Of a stretch of DNA of 64,000 nt, positions 8,142-15,905 are shown one piece after another; the first letter of the stretch is position 1, and each line of letters opens with the position of its first letter. Position numbers and translations under genes: made by a program. The notes under the pieces were generated by a model, which ran no database searches, was not told the DNA's origin, and was given only the letters and a program-made list of their open reading frames with translations. This DNA is from Modestobacter sp. VKM Ac-2984 (lineage in GTDB: Bacteria > Actinomycetota > Actinomycetes > Mycobacteriales > Geodermatophilaceae): contig NZ_JAPVBJ010000007.1 of the NCBI RefSeq assembly GCF_026967985.1, positions 186,001 to 250,000 of the forward strand. The letters run 5' to 3'.

Positions 8142-8567
8142 GTGGTCGCCGATCCGGACCACCGCCCCGGCCCGGGGCGGTGGTGGGCCCGCGGGCTGCT
8201 CGCCGGCTACCTGGCCCTCGGCGCCTTCGTGACGCTGCGGCCCACCCCGATGGGCCGGTTCTCCGGCCCGATCACCCGCACGGTGATCGAGGCCACCGAC
8301 CTCCCGTGGTCGGTGGCCTTCCCGCTGGTCGAGCGCGGCGGGAACGTGCTGCTGTTCGTCCCGCTGGCGCTGCTGCTGTGCTGGTCGCTGCCCGGGTGGC
8401 CCCGGTGGGCGGTCTGGCTGGCGTGCGTGGCCGGGTCGGTGGGCGTCGAGCTCGTCCAGGCGCTGTTCCTGCCGGCGCGCTACCCGTCCCTGGTCGACAT
8501 CGGGACCAACAGCACCGGCGCCGCGATCGGCGTCGGGCTGCACTGGCTGCTCACCCGCCGCCGCTGA
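8142..8567 (+). CDS. VanZ-like family membrane protein
   Basis: The 141-residue protein has four predicted transmembrane helices. It shows the VanZ pattern of a polar Asn in GGNVLLFVPLALLL, then SVGVELVQALF and DIGTNSTGAAIGVGLHWLL. VanZ domains are linked to low-level teicoplanin resistance in Enterococcus, but in actinobacteria their role is unknown. The GTG at 8142 follows the FKBP stop by 11 bases, so it is probably in the same transcript. Confidence 0.85.
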   Translation: MVADPDHRPGPGRWWARGLLAGYLALGAFVTLRPTPMGRFSGPITRTVIEATDLPWSVAFPLVERGGNVLLFVPLALLLCWSLPGWPRWAVWLACVAGSVGVELVQALFLPARYPSLVDIGTNSTGAAIGVGLHWLLTRRR

Positions 8568-8670
8568 CCGCCCGTCCGTGCGTCGGTGCGCTCCGGTGCG
8601 GGTACCGGTGGGTGGTCGCCGTCCCCACCTCAGCCCCGGGTGCGCCGGGCGACCGATCCAGGAGCAGACG

Positions 8671-8826
8671 ATGAGCGCACCCACCTGCACCCCGCACCAG
8701 GAGCAGCACGAGCACCAGCACGGTCCCAGCTGCGGCCACGAGGCGGTCGAGCACGAGGGCCACGTCGACTACGTGCACGACGGGCACCGGCACGCCGAGC
8801 ACGACGGCCACTACGACGAGCACTGA
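8671..8826 (+). CDS. Small histidine-rich, probably zinc-binding protein
   Basis: This 51-residue protein has 13 histidines and 2 cysteines (TCTPH, SCGH), many in H-x-H or H-x3-H spacing, and runs of Asp and Glu. It has no transmembrane segment or signal peptide. The composition suggests a cytosolic buffer or carrier for zinc or another soft metal. Related short His-rich proteins are frequent in actinobacteria, often near zinc genes; no such gene is in this window. The ATG has CCAGGAG upstream at good spacing. The stop codon is part of a hairpin shared with the convergent gene. Confidence 0.78.
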   Translation: MSAPTCTPHQEQHEHQHGPSCGHEAVEHEGHVDYVHDGHRHAEHDGHYDEH

Positions 8827-8840
8827 GCCCGCGGCTCAGT
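8822..8840. terminator. Convergent terminator hairpin made from two stop codons
   Basis: ACTGAGCC (8822-8829) pairs perfectly with GGCTCAGT (8833-8840) over a 3-base loop. The stem holds the TGA of the His-rich gene on one arm and the TGA of the minus-strand unknown gene on the other. Confidence 0.65.
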
Positions 8841-9432
8841 AGCGGTACCACTCGGGGAGCCGGCTGCGCCGGTCCACCCGCAGGCTGACCAGCCGCCGGC
8901 CGTCGGAGGTCAGCGCCTCTGCGGCCGGTGGCTGTTTGCCGCCCCAGACCACCACCAGGTGCCCGTGCCGGGGGACCCGGATCTCCCGCCCGCCGACGAC
9001 GACCCGGTCGACCGCAGGACCCGCGCGCAGCAGGGCGTGCGAGACGTAGCGGGCACCCCAGGGCATCGACCGCCCGGCGTTCCGCGCCGTCGCGCCACCG
9101 CCGGTCCACACCAGGTGACCGCCCAGGACCGCCGCCCCGGGGCGGTCGGTGAGGTCGTCCTCCTCGAGGCCGCCCCCGCCGCCACCGAGCACCGCCCACG
9201 CCTGCCCCCGTCGCACGAGGGCCCAGGTCTCCCGGGCCACGTGGCCGACGCTGCGGCGGGCGAAGAGCGTGCACGCGACGTCTCCGTCGACGTCCACCCC
9301 CAACGGGACGAACCGTCGGCGTCGACTCAGCCGGGGCGGTGCCTCCGGCACGCCGTGCTCGATGAGCGCGATGCTCTCCGCGAGCGCGTCGTAGGCCACC
9401 GCCGCAGGCTGGGGCCCGGCCTCGACCGTCAC
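8836..9432 (-). CDS. Unknown protein, last gene of the siderophore operon
   Basis: I do not recognise this 198-residue protein. It has no signal peptide and no clear membrane helix. It contains a GGGGGG stretch near residue 90, repeated WGG/WTGGG segments and an Arg/Tyr-rich C-terminus ending PEWYRY. The GTG start overlaps the stop of the preceding acyltransferase gene by 4 bases (GTGA). It is therefore the sixth coupled cistron of the siderophore operon and is probably iron-regulated with it. A soluble beta-rich fold seems likely, but no enzyme motif is visible. Confidence 0.75.
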   Translation of the reverse strand: MTVEAGPQPAAVAYDALAESIALIEHGVPEAPPRLSRRRRFVPLGVDVDGDVACTLFARRSVGHVARETWALVRRGQAWAVLGGGGGGLEEDDLTDRPGAAVLGGHLVWTGGGATARNAGRSMPWGARYVSHALLRAGPAVDRVVVGGREIRVPRHGHLVVVWGGKQPPAAEALTSDGRRLVSLRVDRRSRLPEWYRY

Positions 9433-10001
9433 GCGGCCAGCAGCGCCTCGAGGACGTCCCGGCGCAGGAACGCCAGCCGCGCGCGTTTGGTCGGCAGCTC
9501 GACCTCGGGGCCGAGCTCGAAGCCGGTGCGGCGCAGCCGCTCCAGAGCGCCCTCGTTGCCGGCGTCGGGCTCGACGACGACGCGCCGGATGGTCGGGTCC
9601 GCGAGCGCAACCGCGCCGAGGGCAGCGGCGAGCCGGAGGGTGAAGCCCGGCTCCGGGGTCGTCGCAGGGGCCAGCAGCACGTGGATGCCGAGGTCGCCGG
9701 GCTCGACGTCGTACACCTCGCCCACCGGGTCGGCGGCCGGCTGGTAGGTCTGCAGCAGCCCCACGGGCCGGTCGTCCACGGACACCAGCCAGGCGTGGTG
9801 GGTGTCCAGCGAGTCGACGTAGGCGTAGATGTCCCGCACCTGCTCCTCGGTGTGGTCGGTCATCCCCCAGAACCGGGCGCGCTCCTCCCGCACCCAGGAG
9901 TGCACGAGCGGGGCGTCGCGGTCGGGGTCCAGGCGGCGCACCTCGAGGGTGCGGCCCTCCCCGAAGGGGTGGGTGCCCTCGGCGAGGCGGGCATCGGTCA
10001 C
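9429..10001 (-). CDS. GNAT siderophore N-acyltransferase, second copy (internal start in a longer frame)
   Basis: The 190-residue acyltransferase is of the IucB/RhbD/MbtK type. It has the segment PLVHSWVREERARFWGM near the start, then GIHVLLAP and IRRVVVEPDAGNEGALERL, which match the other acyltransferase of this operon. These enzymes acylate the N-hydroxylated amine before NIS synthetase assembly. The GTG at 10001 has the strong ribosome binding site GGAGGAG, so an independent start is likely. The upstream acylase frame runs into it without a stop, because of the 25-bp duplication at 10014-10063. It may therefore be made both alone and as the C-terminal domain of a fusion. Confidence 0.8.
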   Translation of the reverse strand: MTDARLAEGTHPFGEGRTLEVRRLDPDRDAPLVHSWVREERARFWGMTDHTEEQVRDIYAYVDSLDTHHAWLVSVDDRPVGLLQTYQPAADPVGEVYDVEPGDLGIHVLLAPATTPEPGFTLRLAAALGAVALADPTIRRVVVEPDAGNEGALERLRRTGFELGPEVELPTKRARLAFLRRDVLEALLAA

Positions 10002-12137
10002 GGGATCTCCTCCGGTCGAGCGGGTGGGACGGGGATGAGGTCGGGTGGGTGGGACGGGGATCAGGGAGCCGCGGGCCCAGAGCGCGGTCTGGTCCTCGGC
10101 GTGCGGACCGGGCACACCGTCGGCGCCCAGCGGGACCACCCAGCGGCTGGCGTCGCGATCGGCGAGGGCCCAGACGTAGCGGGCCACCGGTCCGCGCAGG
10201 CACAGGTCGGTGAGCCCGGGCAGGCTCGCGGTCGCGAGGACGCAGTTGGTGTCACCGGCCAGCGGCAGCCCGTCGGCGGGCCGGACGACGGTCTCCGCCC
10301 AGCCGGTGCCGTCGAGGGAGTGCACGGTCCGCAGCCGGTGCGTCGCCCCCCAGTCCGGTGCGGGGGCGGTCGCGGCGTCGGCGAGGGCGTCGCGGACCAG
10401 CGCGTCGACGTCGACGCCGTGCCGCGGGAGGACGTCGAGCAGTCGCTCCAGCGCCGTCCCGACCCGCTCCACGGGGGAGAGCCACGGGCCCAGCACCTCC
10501 GGGACGCCGGTCGGCTGGTGCAGCGGGGCGAGCAGCGGCAGGTCCAGCACCCGCCGCACCAGGGCGCTGCGCCAGGCGGCGAAGGCCCCGGCGCCGAGGC
10601 TGCCGGCGTCCATCCGGCCGTCCCAGGCCAGCAGCTCGGCGCGCAGCCGGGCGGCGGGGGTGCCGGTCTCCGGCCCGGTGTCCCGGCGGAGGGCGTCGAG
10701 CAGCCCGGTGGCGGGGGAGGCGGTGTCGACCAGCAGCTCGGCGAGGTCCTCGACCCGCAGGCCGGTGCGGTCGCCGACGAGGGCGCGGAGCCGGGCGGCG
10801 CGGTGCGGTGGGGCGAAGACCGTGCCGTACGGGGCGACGTCCGGGCGCGCGTCGTTGGCGGTCACCGCAACGCCGTCCCACGGTGCGCCGTCGGAGACGC
10901 GCAGCCCTGCCGGGGGAGGGCAGGTGCCGCGCCAGGCGTGCGCCCGGTCCCACGCCGGCACCGGGTGCCAGCGGTTGTCGGCCGCCCGGTCGGGCACCCG
11001 GCCGGCGATCAGCTGGCGCACGTCGCCGGTGGTGTCGGCGACCAGCACGCTGTTCACCGGCTCGACCCACGACGCGAGGGCGGCCTCGACGTCCCCGGCG
11101 GTCCGTGCGCGCAGCAGCCGTGGCAGCGCCTCGAACCCGAGCGCGGCGTCCACCCGGCTCGGGGCGCGCAGGCTCAGTGCCTCGGGCTCCTCACCCCCGG
11201 ACCAGGCCGGCACGACCACCGGTCCGCGGGCGGTCTCCACGGTCTCGACGGTCACCGGCTCGCCGTCGCGGACGGCCAGCCGGACCGTCGCCGTCTCGGC
11301 CGGCTCCCAGCCGTCCGGCCCGAGGGCCTGCAGCCGGTCGCCGTCGCGGCGCAGACGCTCCCGGTAGAGGTCCTGGTGCACGGCCATCGCGTTGGTCACC
11401 GCCCACGCCACCGTGCCGGTGTGGCCGAAGTGCGCGACCCCCGGGACGCCGGGGAAGGCGAGCCCGACCACGTCGAGGGCCTCGGGCCCGTCCACCACGA
11501 GGTGCACCTGCTGGTAGACGCCGGGGCGTTCCAGCAGCCGGTGCGGGTCACCGGCGACGAGCGGCAGCCCGGACGCGGTCCGGGACCCGGTCACCGCGAC
11601 CGCGTTGCTGCCGTCCGGTGGTCCCAGGCCGAGCGCGGCGGCGAGGTCGGGCCCGAGCCGGGGCCCGAAGGAGCGCAGCAGGTGCCCCCGCCAGACCGTC
11701 GTCCCCAGCGAGCCGAACAGCACGTGGTGGACCAGGAAGACCCCCAGCGGGGTCCACGGCTGCCAGCCGCCGTCCCCGCCCCGGGGCAGGCCGAGCGCCT
11801 GCAGCTCCGGTGACCGGGCGGCGCCCTCGGCCAGCCCCTCGCGCACGCCCGCCACGTAGGCGGCGACCCAGCGCCGGGTCTCCGGGTCGAGGGCGTCGTG
11901 GCAGCGGCGGGCGGTGTCGTCGAGCCGGGCGCGGGCGGCGAAGTCGTCCCAGGACAGCCCGGCGGCGCCGACGTGCGCGGCCAGCGTCGCCTCGCTCCGC
12001 CACCGCTCCACCTCCAGCTGCCACGCACGGTCGACGGCGGTGACCCGACCCTGCGCCCAGGCGAGGTCGTCGAGCGAGCCGGCCCGCACGGTCGGCACGC
12101 CCCACGGGTCGCGGGTCACCCCGGCCTGTGTCGTCAC
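9429..12137 (-). CDS. Penicillin acylase family (Ntn-hydrolase), reading frame continuous with a GNAT domain
   Basis: The first 690 or so residues form a penicillin/cephalosporin acylase-type precursor. The alpha part starts RDPWGVPTVRA. The Gly-Ser junction lies in PPDGSNAVAVTGSR, making Ser177 the predicted catalytic N-terminal nucleophile after self-cleavage. Next come AGDPHR and GHTGTVAWAVTNA of the beta chain. There is no cleavable signal peptide, so it appears cytoplasmic. The GTG at 12137 overlaps the synthetase stop (GTGA). The frame continues without a stop into the GNAT domain (902 residues in all). I read this as the result of a 25-bp tandem duplication rather than an ancient fusion. 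In other siderophore systems (PvdQ) such acylases trim a fatty acyl chain; here the role is inferred from context only. Confidence 0.82.
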   Translation of the reverse strand: MTTQAGVTRDPWGVPTVRAGSLDDLAWAQGRVTAVDRAWQLEVERWRSEATLAAHVGAAGLSWDDFAARARLDDTARRCHDALDPETRRWVAAYVAGVREGLAEGAARSPELQALGLPRGGDGGWQPWTPLGVFLVHHVLFGSLGTTVWRGHLLRSFGPRLGPDLAAALGLGPPDGSNAVAVTGSRTASGLPLVAGDPHRLLERPGVYQQVHLVVDGPEALDVVGLAFPGVPGVAHFGHTGTVAWAVTNAMAVHQDLYRERLRRDGDRLQALGPDGWEPAETATVRLAVRDGEPVTVETVETARGPVVVPAWSGGEEPEALSLRAPSRVDAALGFEALPRLLRARTAGDVEAALASWVEPVNSVLVADTTGDVRQLIAGRVPDRAADNRWHPVPAWDRAHAWRGTCPPPAGLRVSDGAPWDGVAVTANDARPDVAPYGTVFAPPHRAARLRALVGDRTGLRVEDLAELLVDTASPATGLLDALRRDTGPETGTPAARLRAELLAWDGRMDAGSLGAGAFAAWRSALVRRVLDLPLLAPLHQPTGVPEVLGPWLSPVERVGTALERLLDVLPRHGVDVDALVRDALADAATAPAPDWGATHRLRTVHSLDGTGWAETVVRPADGLPLAGDTNCVLATASLPGLTDLCLRGPVARYVWALADRDASRWVVPLGADGVPGPHAEDQTALWARGSLIPVPPTRPHPRPTRSTGGDPVTDARLAEGTHPFGEGRTLEVRRLDPDRDAPLVHSWVREERARFWGMTDHTEEQVRDIYAYVDSLDTHHAWLVSVDDRPVGLLQTYQPAADPVGEVYDVEPGDLGIHVLLAPATTPEPGFTLRLAAALGAVALADPTIRRVVVEPDAGNEGALERLRRTGFELGPEVELPTKRARLAFLRRDVLEALLAA
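10014..10063 (-). repeat. 25-bp imperfect tandem duplication joining two genes
   Basis: On the minus strand, copy 1 (10063-10039) and copy 2 (10038-10014) match in 22 of 25 bases; both contain ATCCCCGTCCCACCC. Twenty-five is not a multiple of three. If one copy is removed, the acylase frame ends at a TGA that overlaps the GTG at 10001 (GTGA), the arrangement seen at every other junction of this operon. Confidence 0.85.
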
Positions 12138-13951
12138 CGGTGTGCGGCGACCGGGTTGGCCAGCGTCCCGGCGTACAGCAGCGAGGACGCCTGGTCGGCC
12201 AGGTCGACCATCTGCGTCGTGTTGCGCAGCTGCAGCCGGTTCAGGCACGAGTGCTGGAACTCCCGCGTGAAGAGGTCGAAGCGCCGGTGCAGGTCCGGGT
12301 GGGCGTCCCGGTGCGCCCGCAGGCAGTCGGCGACGCAGCCCCAGACCTCCTCGGCGTCCAGCAGCCCGTCGGCGTCCAGCACGCCGGCGAGGTACCGGAG
12401 GAAGCCGTCGAAGACGTCGGTGAAGACCGACAGCAGCCGCACGTCGTCCGGGTAGTCGACCCGCACCCGCTCGACGCCCGCGGGCAGCGGCCGGTCACCG
12501 AAGACGGCGACCTCCTCCCCGACGTCCTTCATCAGGACCCGGGTCGGCACCGAGCCCGCCAGCACGAGGATGACGTTCTCCCCGTGCGGCATGAAGGCGA
12601 GGTCCTGGGCGAGCAGGCAGTGCACGACCGGGCGGAGGTAGGCGTCGAGGTAGCGCCGCAGCCAGCTGCGCGGGTCCAGGCCCGAGTCGACGACCAGGCC
12701 GCCGACCAGCGAGCGGCCCTCGGCGTCCCGGTGCAGCAGCGCCGCCATCGTCATCGCCCGCTCGCCCGGCCCCAGCCGCGGCACCGGGCTCTCCCGCCAC
12801 AGCGCCGCGACCATCCGCTGGTACGGCGAGCGCAGCCCGCGGGCGGCCATCCGGTGGTAGGCGTCGCCGGTGTAGCCCACCGACGCGAGCTCGCGCAGCA
12901 CCCCGAACCCGCTGGCCACGAGCTCGGGGTCGCCGGTGACGACCTCGGCGACCCAGTCGTTGATCGCCGGGGTCGCCTGCATGTAGGCCGGCGAGAGCCC
13001 GCGCAGGAACCCCATGTTCTGGATCGCCAGCGCGGTCTTGACGTAGTGCCGGTCGGGGCGGTCGAGGTCGAAGAACGTCCGGATCGACTGCTGGGCCTGG
13101 TAACGGTCCTCGCTGTGGCCCACCGGCACCAGGTCGCGCCGGCCGACGTCGGCGGCGAAGGTGACCGCCAGCCGGTGCTCCCACTGCCACGGGTGCACGG
13201 GCAGGTAGAGGAAGTCGGCCGGGTCCAGCCCCAGCGACCGCAGCCGGTCGGCGAACCGCGCGAGCAGCTCCTCGCCGAGCTGGCTCTCGTACAGCTGTTG
13301 CTCGTCGACGCCGGCACCGCAGGCGAGATGGGTGTGCTCGCGGCGGGCCGCCAGCCAGACCAACCGGACCGGGGCCCCGGACTCGGGGGCGTAGGCGGCG
13401 GTGTCGGCCAGCCCGAAGCCGATCCGCCCGTTGTTGGCCACGAACGCCGGGTGTCCCTCGGTCATCGAGCGCTCGACGGTCTGCAGGTCGGCGCGGGCCA
13501 GCTCCCGGGCGTCGGCGCGGCGGTGGTGCAGCTTCCAGGCCGCCCCGGCGAGGGTCGCGCTGACCTCCTCCAGGTAGGTGCCCAGCAGCTGGTCGGGGAT
13601 GCCGAGGTCGTGCTGCAGCTCGCCGACGAGGGCGAGGGCGTCCAGCGGTGCGTCGGCGCCGTCGACGGTGCGGGTGACCGAGGCCGGGTCGACGTCCCAG
13701 TGCTCGAGCGGCAGCACCCGCGCGGTGAAGCGGTACCGGACCCCGGGGGCGGTGCCCAGCGACCACCAGCTGCGTCCCAGGTCGTCGGCCGGGCCGCCGT
13801 CCACCTCGGGGGAGACGAGGCGTTCGTGGCTGAACTCCGACAGCGCCTTGGTGACGACGTGCCGGTGCGCCCGGGCCATCGCCACCGGCTCGAGGTGGTC
13901 GGCGCCAAGCGGGACGGCGTCCGCGACCAGCTCGGTCGTGGACGCGGTCAT
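12134..13951 (-). CDS. NIS siderophore synthetase, IucA/IucC family
   Basis: The 605-residue ATP-dependent synthetase of the NRPS-independent siderophore type adenylates a carboxylate and condenses it with an N-hydroxylated amine. Family signatures are EGHPAFVANNGRIGFG near residue 165, LPVHPWQWEH near 250, KTALAIQNMGFLRGLSPAYM and FMPHGENVIL, followed by the C-terminal FhuF-like region. It resembles DesD/AlcC-type enzymes that oligomerise or cyclise hydroxamates. The ATG overlaps the stop of the acyltransferase gene by 4 bases. Which siderophore is made cannot be decided, but a desferrioxamine-like trihydroxamate is plausible. Confidence 0.93.
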   Translation of the reverse strand: MTASTTELVADAVPLGADHLEPVAMARAHRHVVTKALSEFSHERLVSPEVDGGPADDLGRSWWSLGTAPGVRYRFTARVLPLEHWDVDPASVTRTVDGADAPLDALALVGELQHDLGIPDQLLGTYLEEVSATLAGAAWKLHHRRADARELARADLQTVERSMTEGHPAFVANNGRIGFGLADTAAYAPESGAPVRLVWLAARREHTHLACGAGVDEQQLYESQLGEELLARFADRLRSLGLDPADFLYLPVHPWQWEHRLAVTFAADVGRRDLVPVGHSEDRYQAQQSIRTFFDLDRPDRHYVKTALAIQNMGFLRGLSPAYMQATPAINDWVAEVVTGDPELVASGFGVLRELASVGYTGDAYHRMAARGLRSPYQRMVAALWRESPVPRLGPGERAMTMAALLHRDAEGRSLVGGLVVDSGLDPRSWLRRYLDAYLRPVVHCLLAQDLAFMPHGENVILVLAGSVPTRVLMKDVGEEVAVFGDRPLPAGVERVRVDYPDDVRLLSVFTDVFDGFLRYLAGVLDADGLLDAEEVWGCVADCLRAHRDAHPDLHRRFDLFTREFQHSCLNRLQLRNTTQMVDLADQASSLLYAGTLANPVAAHR

Positions 13952-14541
13952 GCCAGCACCCCGCCCAGCTCGCTCGCCGCGAAGGACGCCGGCGTGCAGG
14001 TGCTCAGCGCCGCCGTCTTGTGCCCCAGGTCGACCAGGCCGTGCTCGACGAAGCCCGCGGCCCGGTTCTTGGCCCGGATCGCGGCGTTGCGCGCGTCCGG
14101 CTCGACGACCACCCGGCGCGCACCGGGGCGGTCCAGGGCGAAGCGCACGACCGTCGCCATCACCGCCGAGGTCAGGCCGCGGACGGGCGGGGCGCCCTCG
14201 GCCGGCGGGGCGACGAGGACGTGCATCCCGACGTCGCCGGGCTCGGCCGCCCAGACGCCGACGAGCTCCCGGTGGCGGGGGTCGTAGGTCTCGGCGAGGA
14301 ACGCCGGGGTCCCGTCGACCCGGCCCAGCCACGCGTCGTGGTGCGGGTCGGCGGTGATCGCGGCGTAGGCGGTGCGCACCGCGGCCGGCTCGGCGTCCTG
14401 CATCAGCCAGTAGACCGAGCGCGGGTGGGTGACCCAGGAGTGCAGCAGGTCCAGGTCGCGGTCGACGTCGAGCGGTTCCAGCGTCAGCACCCCGACCGGC
14501 GTGCGGACCGACCAGGGGGGCGCGGCGGGAGCGGCGCTCAT
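13948..14541 (-). CDS. GNAT siderophore N-acyltransferase, first copy
   Basis: The 197-residue acyltransferase of the IucB/MbtK/DesC class transfers an acyl group, such as acetyl or succinyl, from CoA to the hydroxylated amine. The GNAT core shows LDLLHSWVTHPRSVYWLM, then VGMHVLVAP and ARRVVVEPDARNAAIRAKN. It lies between the N-hydroxylase and the synthetase genes and overlaps each by 4 bases. The operon has a second, diverged copy (9429-10001), so two different acyl donors or two substrates may be used. Confidence 0.9.
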   Translation of the reverse strand: MSAAPAAPPWSVRTPVGVLTLEPLDVDRDLDLLHSWVTHPRSVYWLMQDAEPAAVRTAYAAITADPHHDAWLGRVDGTPAFLAETYDPRHRELVGVWAAEPGDVGMHVLVAPPAEGAPPVRGLTSAVMATVVRFALDRPGARRVVVEPDARNAAIRAKNRAAGFVEHGLVDLGHKTAALSTCTPASFAASELGGVLA

Positions 14542-15905
14542 CGCAGGGCCCCGGTCGCCGTCAGCCCCGCCTCGTCGGGCAGCGCGTCGGTGTCCTCGAG
14601 CTCCACCCCGAACTCCTGGTAGGCGATGTGCTGCTCGACCGGGTAGATCTCCCGGCCGCACATCGCGTTGACGATCACCGAGTTCCGGTAGGGGCCCATG
14701 CCCAGGTCGGGGGCGGTGAGGCTGTGGGTGTGCTCCTCGGCGTTCTGCACGAAGACCTCCTCGCCGGTGACGTCCACCGCGTAGTCCAGCGCCACGTCGT
14801 ACCGGCCGCGCGCGTCCCAGCGGATCCGGTCACGCACCGGGTCCAGGAACGCCGGCACCCGGGACCGGTAGCCGGTCGCCAGGACCAGCCCCTGGGTCGG
14901 GCGGGTGACCGTGCGCCCCTGCTCGGCGTGGTGCAGCCGCAGCTCGTAGCGCCGCTGCTCGGCGTCCCAGCGGGCACCGACCACCTCGACGCCGGTGTGC
15001 AGCGACGAGGGCACCGCACCGCGCCGTCCCGTGCGGTACAGGGTGTCGTAGATGGCGTCCACCAGGGTGCCGCTGATGCCCTTGTAGAGGTGGCGCTGCT
15101 CGCGGGCGAGGGCGTCGCGCCGCCCCATCGGCAGGGCGTGGTGGTAGCGGGCGTACTCCGGTGAGGTCATCTCCAGGGTCAGCTTCGTGTACTCCATGGG
15201 GAAGAACCGGGGGGAACGGGTGAGCCAGTCGACTCGGTACCCGAGCCGGTCGGCGTCGGTGAGCAGGTCGAGGTACACCTCCGCGGCGCTCTGCCCGCTG
15301 CCCACGACGGTCACGTGCCCGAGGGTCTGCAGCTCCTCCTTGTGCTCCAGGTAGCGCGAGCTGTGCCAGGCCGGGCCGGGCAGGTCCCGCACCGGCTCGG
15401 GGACCCACGGCGCCGTCCCGACGCCGAGGACCAGCCGCCGGCCCAGGTGCACCTCCGGCTCCCCGGAGCGGACGTCGCGGGCCAGCACCCGGTAGACGCC
15501 CGCGGCGGCGTCGTGCTCGACCCGCTCGACGCGCCGGCCCCACCGGAGGCCGGGCACCCGCTCGGCGACCCAGCGGCAGTAGGCGTCGTACTCCGCGCGC
15601 AGCGGGTGGAAGTCCTCGCGGATGTAGAAGGGGTAGAGCCGGCCGGTCGCCTTGAGGTGCGCCAGGAAGGAGTACGGCGACGTCGGGTCGGCCATGGTCA
15701 CCAGGTCGGCCAGGAACGGGACCTGGAGGGTGGTGCCCTCGATCATCATCCCGGGGTGCCAGGAGAACTCCTCGTGCTCGTCGAGGAAGACGCCGGACAG
15801 GTCGGGCACCGGGGCGGTGAGCGCGGCCAGGCCGAGGTTGAACGGCCCGATCCCGATGGCGACGAAGTCGTGCACCGGTGCGGCGTCCAGGGGCGTGGTG
15901 CTCAT
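14538..15905 (-). CDS. Lysine/ornithine/diamine N-monooxygenase
   Basis: This 455-residue FAD- and NADPH-dependent enzyme hydroxylates the terminal amine of a diamine or amino acid, creating the hydroxamate precursor. The FAD site is near the start (VAIGIGPFNLGLAAL), the substrate/flavin segment WHPGMMIEGTTLQVPFL is typical, and the NADPH site is VVGSGQSAAEVYLDLL. A late ATGYR motif (LVLATGYRSRVPAFL) completes the family pattern. Given the decarboxylase just upstream, cadaverine or putrescine is a likely substrate, as in DesB. The ATG overlaps the decarboxylase stop by 4 bases. Confidence 0.93.
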   Translation of the reverse strand: MSTTPLDAAPVHDFVAIGIGPFNLGLAALTAPVPDLSGVFLDEHEEFSWHPGMMIEGTTLQVPFLADLVTMADPTSPYSFLAHLKATGRLYPFYIREDFHPLRAEYDAYCRWVAERVPGLRWGRRVERVEHDAAAGVYRVLARDVRSGEPEVHLGRRLVLGVGTAPWVPEPVRDLPGPAWHSSRYLEHKEELQTLGHVTVVGSGQSAAEVYLDLLTDADRLGYRVDWLTRSPRFFPMEYTKLTLEMTSPEYARYHHALPMGRRDALAREQRHLYKGISGTLVDAIYDTLYRTGRRGAVPSSLHTGVEVVGARWDAEQRRYELRLHHAEQGRTVTRPTQGLVLATGYRSRVPAFLDPVRDRIRWDARGRYDVALDYAVDVTGEEVFVQNAEEHTHSLTAPDLGMGPYRNSVIVNAMCGREIYPVEQHIAYQEFGVELEDTDALPDEAGLTATGALR

